A model generated the notes under the pieces. That model made no database searches. It saw only the letters and a program-made list of their open reading frames with translations, and was not told the DNA's origin. Of a stretch of DNA of 64,000 nt, positions 20,285 to 28,584 are shown piece by piece. A program made the translations under genes and the position numbers. Position 1 is the stretch's first letter. The number at the start of each line of letters is the position of its first letter. This DNA is from Sphingomonas pseudosanguinis (GTDB taxonomy: Bacteria > Pseudomonadota > Alphaproteobacteria > Sphingomonadales > Sphingomonadaceae). The stretch is taken from assembly GCF_014196255.1 (NCBI RefSeq), contig NZ_JACIDH010000006.1:62001-126000 (forward strand). The letters run 5' to 3'.

Positions 20285-20546
20285 TCTTCACTCCGTCGGC
20301 CGCCCGGCCGTCATCGGATGACAGCCTCGGCCCATTTGCGGGATTGCTCCCGCCGTAGCGGCTGGGGGCCGCCCGGATCAATCCTTCACGCGCACCGGCC
20401 CGACGCTCACGCTGCGGGCACCGGTCGCACCGGACCCATGACCCGGATTTGAAATGGACCGATCCGAAACTATTTTCTAACCGCTATTCCGCTACGGCAA
20501 GCATGGATGCCGGTCCGATCAGGGCCTGCCGATCGCCGACCATGGA
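20285..20546. other. Divergent spacer between pheS and the GGDEF gene
   Basis: About 260 bases with GC-rich short inverted repeats on the pheS side (for example GCCGGGCGGCCGACGG and GCGGGAGCAATCCCGC read on the reverse strand). I looked for a phenylalanine-rich leader peptide and a T-box and saw neither, so attenuation of pheST is possible but not supported. Confidence 0.4.
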
Positions 20547-21701
20547 ATGGGAATGCTCGCACTCGATATCGCCAGTCTGCAGATCATGGGTGCGTTCACC
20601 AATCTTCTGGCGGGGGCGATTCATTGGATTCCGGGTCTGACCGGGGCGGGACGCCGCAAATGGGCCTATTATTGGGGCAGCGGCAAGCTGCTGATCGGTG
20701 GGTCGAATGCGATCATCCTGATTATCGGCTTCGACAATACCGCCTTTTTCGAACGCTTCCTCAACATCGTCATGATGATCGGCCTGTGCCTGGAGGTGCA
20801 TAGCGTCGCGGTGTTCGGCGAGCGGAGCGTACCGCGTCCGCTGATCGCGATCCTGGGGGTGCTCTTGCTGGCGTCGATCGGGCTGATGATCGTCGATGCC
20901 GCCGAGTTCCGCTGGAGCTTCGTCACGCTCGGGCTGGCGCGCGGCTTCTGCTTTCTGGGGATCATGGGGCTGGCTGCGGGGATCGCGCGGCGCGAGCGGC
21001 TGCTGACCGGATGGATCACCGCCGCGCTGTTCGCCGCCGTCGCGCCGATCTTCCTGCTGCGCGCGGGCAGGCTGATGCTGACCCTGATCGACCCCGTCTG
21101 GACGATCGAGGGCCAGCCGGTGGAGGAATGGATGATCGGCGTCGCGCTGATCCTGCTGACCCTCACCCATTTCGCCCTGTTGCAGATGGAATCGGAGCGG
21201 ACCCAGGCCATGCTGCGCGAACAGGCCAGCCGGGACGGCCTGACCGGTGCGCTCAACCGCTTCGGACTGCGCGGGATCGAGGCGGCGTTACGGGGGCCCT
21301 GCGCGCTCGCGCTGATCGACATCGACCATTTCAAGGCGCTCAACGATACGCAGGGTCATGCCACCGGCGATGCGGTGCTGCGCCTGCTGGTCGATCTGGC
21401 GCAGCGCGAGCTGGGCGCGCCGGGCACGGTGATCCGGCTGGGCGGCGACGAATTCGCCTGCATCCTGCCCGACTGGTCGCAAGCCGATGCCCAGTCCTTC
21501 GCCACGCGGCTGGCCGAGCGATTCAACCGCGCGGTCGCGGCGACGGTCGACGGGCCGCTCTATCCCTCGCTCAGTATCGGTGTCGTCGCGGGACCGGTCG
21601 ACCGCGATCTGGACCGACTGCTGACCGAAGCCGACCGGGCGATGTATGCGATCAAGCGTACCCGCCATCCCGAAATGCCGCGCATGGCGGCAGCGCGGTG
21701 A
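20547..21701 (+). CDS. Membrane-bound diguanylate cyclase (GGDEF)
   Basis: Makes cyclic di-GMP from two GTP. Residues 1-215 contain about six or seven hydrophobic helices with no known sensor family, and residues 225-375 form a GGDEF domain: DGLTGALNRFGLRG, ALIDIDHFKALNDTQGHATGD and the active-site signature RLGGDEFA. The inhibitory RxxD site five residues before the signature reads RELG, so product inhibition through that site is probably lost. An ATG at 20553 is an alternative start. It is a single-gene unit, divergent from pheST. Confidence 0.9.
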   Translation: MGMLALDIASLQIMGAFTNLLAGAIHWIPGLTGAGRRKWAYYWGSGKLLIGGSNAIILIIGFDNTAFFERFLNIVMMIGLCLEVHSVAVFGERSVPRPLIAILGVLLLASIGLMIVDAAEFRWSFVTLGLARGFCFLGIMGLAAGIARRERLLTGWITAALFAAVAPIFLLRAGRLMLTLIDPVWTIEGQPVEEWMIGVALILLTLTHFALLQMESERTQAMLREQASRDGLTGALNRFGLRGIEAALRGPCALALIDIDHFKALNDTQGHATGDAVLRLLVDLAQRELGAPGTVIRLGGDEFACILPDWSQADAQSFATRLAERFNRAVAATVDGPLYPSLSIGVVAGPVDRDLDRLLTEADRAMYAIKRTRHPEMPRMAAAR

Positions 21702-21747
21702 TTCTTTCCATCTTTTCAAAAGACGGGCCGCCGATAGACTGAGGTGC

Positions 21748-22215
21748 GTGACCCACTTGCGTGCCCTGAGCGGATGGACCGGAACCTCCCTGGCGAATCT
21801 GGGACTGGCCACGATGCTGGCCGCCATTTTCACCGGAATTCCGGGAATCGGCTGTCATTTGGGCGACACGAACGACCCTGTCGTGGTGATCGCAAAGGCC
21901 CCGCCGCAGATTTTCCAGATGAACGGCGCGCCACAGCCTGCGATCGTGCCCCGTCGCGAAGGCGCCCGGCAGACATGCGGTGATCGCACCGCGCTCGATC
22001 GGTTTCCCAGGATCACCTCGCCGTTCCCGGCGAATGATTCGGTACAGCCGGCCAGCGCCTGTCTGTTGGTCAACGCCACGGGTCGGGTCGACCGGGTCGC
22101 CCACGCCACGCTGTCCGCACGGCGCAGGATCGAGCCGATGATGTCGGAAATGCGTTTCCAGCCGGCGCTGCGCGATGGCCGCCCGGTGCCCGCCTGGGTC
22201 GAATTGCGACTGTAA
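21748..22215 (+). CDS. Exported protein with TonB-like C-terminus
   Basis: A 155-residue protein of unknown function. The frame is open further upstream, but the GTG at 21748 has GAGG at the right distance. A hydrophobic segment at residues 15-33 (NLGLATMLAAIFTGIPGI) could be a signal sequence or anchor. The last part, MRFQPALRDGRPVPAWVELRL (split by helix-poor sequence), resembles the end of TonB-type domains, where DG-PV-AWV is common. Two cysteines could make a disulfide in the periplasm. The similarity is short and the call is therefore tentative. Confidence 0.55.
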   Translation: MTHLRALSGWTGTSLANLGLATMLAAIFTGIPGIGCHLGDTNDPVVVIAKAPPQIFQMNGAPQPAIVPRREGARQTCGDRTALDRFPRITSPFPANDSVQPASACLLVNATGRVDRVAHATLSARRRIEPMMSEMRFQPALRDGRPVPAWVELRL

Positions 22216-22221
22216 TCCTGG

Positions 22222-22342
22222 TTCCTCCCCTGCAAGGAGAGGTGGCGCACATAGCGCGTTGGAGGGGTGTCCCGCTATCGAGAGGGCGATATCCCTCCGT
22301 CAGGGCTTCGCCCTGCCACCTCCCCTTGCAGGGGAGGAATTT
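22222..22342. repeat. Intergenic inverted repeat, CTCCCCT-GCAAGG type
   Basis: Arms TCCTCCCCTGCAAGGAGAGG and CCTCCCCTTGCAGGGGAGGA enclose about 80 bases with further short palindromes (GGGCTTCGCCC). It lies between the convergent genes ending at 22215 and 22400. Confidence 0.65.
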
Positions 22343-22399
22343 GTGATGGGCCGGTTGGCGTAAGGGGCGACGGCGAGCGCCACCGCCCCCGGAGTCGGG

Positions 22400-23611
22400 T
22401 TACACCGCCTTGGCGGAATCCGGCGTGTTGACGCCCATCAATTGCAGATAGCGCTTGATGTTGCGCGCCGCCTGGCGGAGCCGCTGTTCGTTCTCGACCA
22501 TGGCGATGCGGACGAAGCCCTCGCCATTCTCGCCGTACCCGACGCCGGGCGCGACCGCGACCTTGGCCTCGGTCAGCAGCTGCTTGGAAAACTCCAGGCT
22601 GCCCAGATGCGCCAGCGCCGGCGGCAGCGGCGCCCAGGCGAACATCGACGCCTTGGGAGACGGGATGTCCCAGCCCGCGCGACCGAAGCTCTCGACCAGG
22701 ACGTCGCGGCGCTTGTGATAGAGCTGGCGGTTCCGCTCGACGATGTCCTGCGGCCCGTTGAGCGCGGCGCAGGCCGCCGCCTGGATCGGGGTGAAGGCGC
22801 CGTAATCCAGATAGGACTTCACCCGCGTCATCGCGGCAATCAGCTTCTTGTTGCCGACCGCGAAGCCGATCCGCCAGCCCGCCATCGAATAGGTCTTGGA
22901 CAGCGAGGTGAACTCGACCGCGACATCCTTGCCGCCCTTGACCTGCAGGATCGAGGGCGTCGGATTGCCGTCATAATAAAGCTCGGAATAAGCGAGGTCG
23001 CTCAAGACCCACAGCTCATGCTTCTTGGCGAAGGCCACGAGTCGCTCGTAGAAGGCCAGGTCCACCGTCTCGGCGGTCGGATTGGACGGATAGTTCACGA
23101 CCAGCACCGAGGGGCGCGGCACGGTGAAGTGCATCGCCCGCTCCAGGCTCTCGAAATAGGCCTCGTCCGGCGTCGTCGGCACCGCGCGGATGGTGGCGCC
23201 CGCGATGATGAAGCCGAAGGTGTGGATCGGATAGGACGGGTTGGGCGCCAGGATCACGTCGCCCGGCGCGGTGATCGCGGTGGCGAGGCTGGCGAGCCCC
23301 TCCTTCGATCCCATGGTCACGACGACCTCGGTCTCGGGATCGAGATCGACGCCGAAGCGGCGGCCGTAATAATTCGCCTGGGCGCGGCGCAGGCCAGGAA
23401 TCCCCTTGGACTGGGAATAGCCGTGCGCATCGGGCTTCTTGGCCACCTCGACCAGCTTGTCGAGCACATGGTCGGGGGGCGGCAGGTCCGGATTGCCCAT
23501 GCCCAGATCGATGATGTCCTCGCCGCCCGCGCGCGCCGCGGCCCGCATCGCGTTGACTTCGGCGATGACATAGGGCGGCAGGCGCTTGATGCGGTAGAAC
23601 TCTTCGGACAT
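22400..23611 (-). CDS. Alanine/LL-diaminopimelate-type aminotransferase
   Basis: PLP-dependent class I/II aminotransferase of 403 residues. ATG at 23611 follows AGAGGGA. Motifs are DLGMGNPDLPPP at the start, NYPSNPTAETVD, DLAYSELYYDG with the cofactor-contacting Asp/Tyr, and the Schiff-base lysine in TSLSKTYSMAGWRIGF. The overall pattern (EEFYRIKRLPPYV start, NPDLPPP) is that of the AlaC/YfdZ group, often also labelled LL-diaminopimelate aminotransferase; I would favour glutamate-pyruvate transamination. It is divergent from phaC. Confidence 0.85.
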   Translation of the reverse strand: MSEEFYRIKRLPPYVIAEVNAMRAAARAGGEDIIDLGMGNPDLPPPDHVLDKLVEVAKKPDAHGYSQSKGIPGLRRAQANYYGRRFGVDLDPETEVVVTMGSKEGLASLATAITAPGDVILAPNPSYPIHTFGFIIAGATIRAVPTTPDEAYFESLERAMHFTVPRPSVLVVNYPSNPTAETVDLAFYERLVAFAKKHELWVLSDLAYSELYYDGNPTPSILQVKGGKDVAVEFTSLSKTYSMAGWRIGFAVGNKKLIAAMTRVKSYLDYGAFTPIQAAACAALNGPQDIVERNRQLYHKRRDVLVESFGRAGWDIPSPKASMFAWAPLPPALAHLGSLEFSKQLLTEAKVAVAPGVGYGENGEGFVRIAMVENEQRLRQAARNIKRYLQLMGVNTPDSAKAV

Positions 23612-23731
23612 GGGTCCCTCTGTGTAACGATTTGGGACCTGATGCTTAGCGTCTTTCGTTGAACAACGCGACCCGACATGACGGCGCAATATCATGACGC
23701 TAGGACGGGGTTATACGAACGAGAGGATGCG

Positions 23732-25447
23732 ATGACCGCCGGCCAGACGACCGCCCCCGCCCTTCCGACGCTGGAAGAGTTGCAGCACTGGACCTGGGTC
23801 ATGGGCCGCGCGCAGCAGATGATGATGGAGGCCGCGCTCACCCCGCCGCCGGAGGGCGTGCCGGTGGTGCCGGGCTTCAACGACCCCGCGACGATGGGCC
23901 GCGTCCGCGACTTCTGGTCCGATTCGATGGCGCTGTGGCAGCGATTCGTCGACCCCGCCGCCGAACCGAGCCAGGCCCCGAAGCCCGACCGCCGGTTCAA
24001 GGCGGAGCAATGGCAGTCGCCGCTGTTCGACTGGATTCGCCAAAGCTATCAGATGGTGTCGGACCATATGCTGCGCGGCGTCGATGCGCTGGAGGGCGTG
24101 GAGCCCAAGCAGAAGGAGCAGATCCGCTTCGCCGCGCAAGGTTTCATCGACGCGATGAGCCCGACCAATTTCCCCGCGACCAACCCCGAAGTGCTCGACA
24201 AGATCGTCGAGACGCGCGGCGAAAATCTGCTCAAAGGCCTGCAGAACATGCTGGCCGATATGGGGCGTGGACAGCTGACCCATAGCGATTCGACCGCGTT
24301 CGAGGTCGGGCGCAACCTCGCCGCCACGCCCGGCAAGGTGGTCAAGCGCACCGACCTGTACGAACTGATCCATTACACTCCGACCACCGACCAGGTGGCG
24401 GCGGTGCCGATCGTGATCTTTCCGCCGTGGATCAACCGTTTCTACATCCTCGACCTCGCGCCCGAGAAGAGCCTGATCAAATGGCTGGTTGACCAGGGGT
24501 TCAGCGTCTTCATGGTGTCGTGGAAATCCGCCGACGCCACGATGAAGGACGTGATCTGGGACGATTACGTTACCGCGCAGGTCGATGCGATCGACACGGT
24601 ACGCGATCTGCTCGCCATCGAGTCGGTGCACACCGTCGGCTATTGCGTGGCGGGCACGACGCTGGCCGCGACGCTCGCCTGGCTCACCGCGAAGGGTGAG
24701 GCGGCGAAGGTCGCCAGCGCCACCTTCTTCACCGCGCAGGTCGATTTCTCGAAGGCGGGCGAGCTGCTCCACTTCGTCGACGACGAACAGCTGAAACTGA
24801 TCGGCACGCTCTCGCCCGAGGGGTATCTCGACGGGCGCTATCTGGCGATGACGTTCAACCTGCTGCGCGGGCGCGACCTGATCTGGAATTACGTCACCAA
24901 CAACTATCTGTTGGGCCGCGATTATGTGCCGTTCGACCTGCTCCACTGGAATGGCGACGTCACCAACCTGCCCGCCAAATGGCATCTGAGCTATCTAACC
25001 GATCTCTACCGCGACAATCGGCTGGTGAAGCCCGGCGCGATGGCGGTGGCGGGCGTGCCGCTCGACCTGACCAAGGTCGCCACCCCCGCCTATGTCCAGG
25101 CGGGGCGCGAGGATCATATCGCCCCGGCCGAAAGCGTGTGGAAGATCACCGAGGCGTTCACCGGCCCCTTGCGCTTCGTGCTGGCGGGATCGGGCCATAT
25201 CGCGGGTGTGGTGAACCCACCGGCGGCGGGGAAATATCAGTACTGGACCAATGACGCCCCCGCCGCGACGCTTCAGGAGTTCGTTCAGGGCGCGCGCGAA
25301 ACCAAGGGCAGCTGGTGGCCGGACTGGGCGGCGTGGCTGCGCGATCGGGACGATCGGACCGTCGCCGCCACGGACGCGCGGATTCCCGGGGAAGGCGCCC
25401 TCCCCGCCCTCGAAGACGCGCCCGGACGCTACGTCAAGCAGCGCTAA
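23732..25447 (+). CDS. phaC: Class I poly(3-hydroxyalkanoate) synthase
   Basis: Polymerises hydroxyacyl-CoA into PHA storage granules. The ATG at 23732 follows GAGAGG and gives 571 residues, typical for class I. A long N-terminal region (to about residue 200) precedes an alpha/beta-hydrolase core. The lipase-like box GYCVAG carries the catalytic cysteine, and GSGHIAGVVNPP carries the histidine; the aspartate lies in the AGREDHIAP region. PPWINRFYILDL and WKSADATMKDV are family landmarks. The phasin gene follows after 83 bases that hold a palindrome pair. Confidence 0.95.
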   Translation: MTAGQTTAPALPTLEELQHWTWVMGRAQQMMMEAALTPPPEGVPVVPGFNDPATMGRVRDFWSDSMALWQRFVDPAAEPSQAPKPDRRFKAEQWQSPLFDWIRQSYQMVSDHMLRGVDALEGVEPKQKEQIRFAAQGFIDAMSPTNFPATNPEVLDKIVETRGENLLKGLQNMLADMGRGQLTHSDSTAFEVGRNLAATPGKVVKRTDLYELIHYTPTTDQVAAVPIVIFPPWINRFYILDLAPEKSLIKWLVDQGFSVFMVSWKSADATMKDVIWDDYVTAQVDAIDTVRDLLAIESVHTVGYCVAGTTLAATLAWLTAKGEAAKVASATFFTAQVDFSKAGELLHFVDDEQLKLIGTLSPEGYLDGRYLAMTFNLLRGRDLIWNYVTNNYLLGRDYVPFDLLHWNGDVTNLPAKWHLSYLTDLYRDNRLVKPGAMAVAGVPLDLTKVATPAYVQAGREDHIAPAESVWKITEAFTGPLRFVLAGSGHIAGVVNPPAAGKYQYWTNDAPAATLQEFVQGARETKGSWWPDWAAWLRDRDDRTVAATDARIPGEGALPALEDAPGRYVKQR

Positions 25448-25453
25448 AATCGA

Positions 25454-25515
25454 TTGCTGCGCCGCACAAAACTGTTGATAACTTCGGTTCGACGCATTAT
25501 TGTGCAGCGCAGCAA
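25454..25515. promoter_or_regulatory. Candidate PhaR operator pair before phasin gene
   Basis: TTGCTGCGCCGCACAA at 25454-25469 is repeated in inverted form as TTGTGCAGCGCAGCAA at 25500-25515, with one mismatch. TGC/GCA-rich palindromes of this kind are the known type of target for the PHA regulator PhaR in alphaproteobacteria. The placement just upstream of the phasin start fits repression by PhaR. PhaR itself is not in the window. Confidence 0.55.
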
Positions 25516-25530
25516 ATCGGGAGAGAGCTG

Positions 25531-26364
25531 GTGGACAAGAACAAGCAGGTCACCCCTGCCGCGAAGCCTGCGGCCAAGACGCGTCGCGTCGCCAAGCCCG
25601 TGGCCGCCAAGCCGCTCCCCGGCCTTCCTTCCGATCCCACGCCCCCGGTTGCAGCCCCTGCGGCAAAGCCGGTCGTCGCCAAGGCGCCCGAAGCCGTGCC
25701 GGCACCGCGCCAGCCGTCCGTGGAACCGGCGAGCCTGATCCCGCCGGTGGTGGTGCCCGAGCCCGATACGGTCGAGGCCGCACCCGCTCCGGTTACGAAG
25801 GCGCCTTCGCCCGCACCGGCGGCGCCGACGCCCGAGCCGGACGCGGCACCCGCAATTTCTTCCCCGACCGCCGCGGTTCCGGCGGAATCCAGCCCCAAGG
25901 AAATCATCATGGACGCCACGAGCACCGTCGAGAACGCCGCCCAGGACACCGCCGCCAAGACCCAGGCGATGTTCGGTGAGGCACAGGCCCGCACCCAGGA
26001 CGCGATGAACAAGAGCGCCAAGCTGTTCGAAGACATGATCGCCTTCAACAAGGACAATGTCGAGGCGATGGTCGAATCGTCGAAGATCGCCGCCAAGGGC
26101 GCGCAGACGCTGGGCCAAGGCGCGGCGGACTATGCCAAGCGTTCGTTCGAGACCGCGACCCAGACGATGCAGACGCTGTCGTCGGTCAAGTCGCCGACCG
26201 AGTTCATGAAGCTGCAGTCGGACTTCGCCCGCTCGGCCTTCGACTCGATGGTCGCCGAAACCTCGCGCTCGACCGAAACCATGATGAAGCTGGCCGGCGA
26301 AATCGCCCAGCCGCTGAGCAACCGCTTCGCGGTCGCCGCCGAGAAGATGAAGACCGTCGCGTAA
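25531..26364 (+). CDS. Phasin with long Ala/Pro/Lys-rich N-terminal extension
   Basis: Granule-coating protein of PHA bodies. The GTG at 25531 follows GGGAGAG and gives 277 residues. Residues 1-126 are a disordered stretch rich in Ala, Pro and Lys, similar to histone-like or PhaF-type tails; from the internal ATG at 25911 (MDATSTVENAAQ) to the end runs the helical phasin domain, with FEDMIAFNKDNVEAMVESSKIAAKGAQTL, split by short turns, and PLSNRFAVAAEKMK. A short phasin from the internal start is also possible. It follows phaC and ends in a strong terminator. Confidence 0.9.
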   Translation: MDKNKQVTPAAKPAAKTRRVAKPVAAKPLPGLPSDPTPPVAAPAAKPVVAKAPEAVPAPRQPSVEPASLIPPVVVPEPDTVEAAPAPVTKAPSPAPAAPTPEPDAAPAISSPTAAVPAESSPKEIIMDATSTVENAAQDTAAKTQAMFGEAQARTQDAMNKSAKLFEDMIAFNKDNVEAMVESSKIAAKGAQTLGQGAADYAKRSFETATQTMQTLSSVKSPTEFMKLQSDFARSAFDSMVAETSRSTETMMKLAGEIAQPLSNRFAVAAEKMKTVA

Positions 26365-26397
26365 TTCGCGAACGGTTTCCGTTGGCGAAACAGGAAG

Positions 26398-26425
26398 GGG
26401 CGGTCGCGATGCGACCGCCCTTTTT
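26398..26425 (+). terminator. Rho-independent terminator after the phasin gene
   Basis: GGGCGGTCGC-GAT-GCGACCGCCC is a perfect 10-bp stem with a 3-base loop, followed by TTTTT, about 34 bases after the phasin stop. Confidence 0.95.
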
Positions 26426-26459
26426 CGTGCTGGGGGCATTCTTCAAAAACGTATCGTCT

Positions 26460-26622
26460 GGGGCCATGCCCTCCCCCATCCCCTCCCGCCTGCGGGAGGG
26501 GCGTGCCAAGGGCCACTGATGCGCGTCTCAGCAAGTAACGATCTTTTTGCTTATGCCGAACGCCTGCCAAGCAGCGCCCCCCCTCCCGCAGGCGGGAGGG
26601 GATGGGGGAGGGAAAGGTGTCT
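26460..26622. repeat. Palindromic repeat family B, inverted pair
   Basis: CCCCTCCCGC-CT-GCGGGAGGGG at 26480-26501 and CCCCTCCCGCAGGCGGGAGGGG at 26579-26600 face each other across about 75 bases. Related copies occur near 39580, 46996, 47151 and 63936. Confidence 0.75.
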
Positions 26623-26676
26623 CACAAAGACCCAACCCCACTGGCGCCAACCACCGCCAACGCCTATCTTCCCCCC

Positions 26677-27024
26677 ATGTCGTTCTTCGGCCGCTTCTCC
26701 CCCGTCCGCGCCATTCGCGACCTGCGCCTGTTCCTGTCGCAGCGTCATCCCGTCGAACTGGTGTTCCTGATGGTCGCGGTCGGGATCACGGGCTTCTTCA
26801 TCTACGCCTTTGCCCGCGACGATTATGTGCCGGTGCCGTACAAGCCCAACATCATCTATGTCGAACAATGGCCCGCCGATCGCACCGATGCGCAAATCCG
26901 CGCACAGCAGAAGATCGACTTCGTGAAGAAGAAGGAACGGCTGGCGGAGGAAAAGGCCGCCAAGGAGCAACGCCAGGCCGAGTTCAAGAAGGTCGATGAC
27001 GCGCTGAACAAGTGGGGCATCTGA
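26677..27024 (+). CDS. Small membrane protein with charged C-terminal helix
   Basis: A 115-residue protein of unknown function. The ATG at 26677 gives MSFFGRFSPVRAIRDLR, then one membrane helix at residues 27-47 (VELVFLMVAVGITGFFIYAF). The rest is polar, ending in a lysine/glutamate-rich helix (VKKKERLAEEKAAKEQRQAEF), which probably forms a coiled coil. It overlaps the start of ribD by 13 bases, so it is translated in the riboflavin operon, and may be a membrane-associated passenger; no riboflavin role is evident. Confidence 0.75.
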   Translation: MSFFGRFSPVRAIRDLRLFLSQRHPVELVFLMVAVGITGFFIYAFARDDYVPVPYKPNIIYVEQWPADRTDAQIRAQQKIDFVKKKERLAEEKAAKEQRQAEFKKVDDALNKWGI

Positions 27025-27980
27025 TCGATCGGCGCTGGATGGGCGCGGCGCTGGCGCTGGCGGATCGCGGCACCGGCCGGACCGCGCCCAACCCCAATGT
27101 CGGATGCGTGCTGGTTCGCGATGGCCGGGTGGTCGGGCGCGGCTGGACGCAACCGGGTGGACGCCCGCATGCCGAAGCAATGGCGCTGGCCGAGGCGGGC
27201 GATAACGCACGCGGTGCCACTGCCTATGTCACGCTGGAGCCGTGTGCGCATCTCTCGCCTCGTGGCCCCGCCTGTACCGATTTGCTGATCGACGCCGGAA
27301 TCGCGCGGATCGTCGCGGCGATGGGCGACCCCGATCCGCGTACCAATGGCCAGGGCTTCGACCGTGCCCGCGCCGCCGGGATCGCCGTGACGGTCGGCGT
27401 GTGCGAGGCCGAGGCGCGGGCGATGATTGCGGGCTTCCTTACCCGCCGTGCGAAAGGCCGCCCCTTCGTCACGCTCAAGCTCGCCACCTCGCTCGACGGC
27501 CGGATCGCGCGGCCCGATGGGACGAGCCGCTGGATCACCGGCCCCCAGGCGCGCGCGCATACCCATCTCGAACGCAGCCGGCATGAGGCGATCCTGGTCG
27601 GGCGCGGCACCTTGGTGGCCGATGCGCCCCGGCTCGATGTCCGCCTGCCGGGACTGGAAGCGCATAGCCCGCGCCGCATATTGCTCTCCCGCACGCCGGA
27701 CAAGGATTGGGACACGATCCCATCCCCCGCCGCCATCAGCGATCTGGCAGGCGTCGACCGGTTGATGGTCGAGGGCGGCGCGCAGACCGCCTCCGCCTTC
27801 CTCGCCGGCGACCTGGTCGACCGGCTGCTCCTCTACCGTGCGCCCATCCTGATCGGCGAGGGTCGCGCGGCGCTGGGCGAGATCGGGCTGGCCTCGCTCA
27901 CCGACGCGCATGGGCGTTGGCGCCTGCGCGATTCGCGGATGCTTGGCAGCGACCGGTTGGAGGTCTACGAACGCGCCTGA
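27012..27980 (+). CDS. ribD: Bifunctional pyrimidine deaminase/reductase RibD
   Basis: Second and third steps of riboflavin synthesis. Residues 1-145 are the zinc deaminase, with HAEAMALA and LEPCAHLSPRGPACTD supplying the zinc ligands; residues 150-322 are the NADPH reductase (FVTLKLATSLDGRIA, GRGTLVADAPRLDVRL, MVEGGAQTASAFL). The GTG at 27012 is the first start; an ATG at 27039 begins MGAALALADRG and is a plausible alternative. It heads the order ribD-ribE-ribB-ribH. Confidence 0.95.
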   Translation: MGHLIDRRWMGAALALADRGTGRTAPNPNVGCVLVRDGRVVGRGWTQPGGRPHAEAMALAEAGDNARGATAYVTLEPCAHLSPRGPACTDLLIDAGIARIVAAMGDPDPRTNGQGFDRARAAGIAVTVGVCEAEARAMIAGFLTRRAKGRPFVTLKLATSLDGRIARPDGTSRWITGPQARAHTHLERSRHEAILVGRGTLVADAPRLDVRLPGLEAHSPRRILLSRTPDKDWDTIPSPAAISDLAGVDRLMVEGGAQTASAFLAGDLVDRLLLYRAPILIGEGRAALGEIGLASLTDAHGRWRLRDSRMLGSDRLEVYERA

Positions 27981-27981
27981 T

Positions 27982-28584
27982 ATGTTTACCGGGATCGTCA
28001 CCGACATCGGCTCCGTCACCAGCGTGGAAACACGCGGCGACACGCGGGTCGTCATCGCCACCGCCTATGATACGGCCAGCATCGACCTGGGCGCATCGAT
28101 CGCCTGTTCGGGCGTCTGCCTGACCGTCGTCGAGAAAGGCCCCGACTGGTTCGCGGTCGACGTCTCGGCCGAGACGATCAGCCGTACCGCCGACCAGTGG
28201 ACGACCGGCCAGCGGCTGAACCTCGAACGCGCGATGAAGCTGGGCGACGAGCTGGGCGGGCATATCGTCACCGGCCATGTCGACGGCGTCGGCCATGTCG
28301 TGTCGGTGACGGAAGAAGGCGGATCGCACCGCGTCTTCGTATCCGTTCCGTCCGACCTCGCCCCCTTCATGGCGACCAAGGGATCGGTGACGGTCGACGG
28401 CGTCTCGCTGACCGTCAACAGCGTCGAGGACGGCGCGGATGGCACCGTTTTTGGCCTGAACATCATCCCGCACACCGCCGCCGTCACGACATTGGGCGGC
28501 ATCACCGAAGGCCAGCGCGTCAATATCGAGATCGACGTGCTCGCCCGTTATCTGCAGCGCATGGAGCATTATCGTGGCCGCTAA
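27982..28584 (+). CDS. ribE: Riboflavin synthase alpha subunit
   Basis: Dismutates two lumazines into riboflavin and a pyrimidine. The 200-residue protein is a tandem of two lumazine-binding barrels, starting MFTGIVTDIGSV and repeating from GGHIVTGHVDGVG. The conserved catalytic Cys and His region is CSGVCLTVVE in the first half, with VDGVSLTVN in the second. The ATG at 27982 lies one base past the ribD stop, and the 3' end overlaps the ribB start by 11 bases. Confidence 0.96.
   Translation: MFTGIVTDIGSVTSVETRGDTRVVIATAYDTASIDLGASIACSGVCLTVVEKGPDWFAVDVSAETISRTADQWTTGQRLNLERAMKLGDELGGHIVTGHVDGVGHVVSVTEEGGSHRVFVSVPSDLAPFMATKGSVTVDGVSLTVNSVEDGADGTVFGLNIIPHTAAVTTLGGITEGQRVNIEIDVLARYLQRMEHYRGR

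Noticed and set aside
20285..20546. Attenuation leader for pheST
   Set aside because: No phenylalanine-rich leader peptide or T-box-like core could be read, although GC-rich inverted repeats are present.
26425..26677. FMN riboswitch before the riboflavin genes
   Set aside because: The conserved RFN core was not seen in the spacer; it holds family B palindromes instead.
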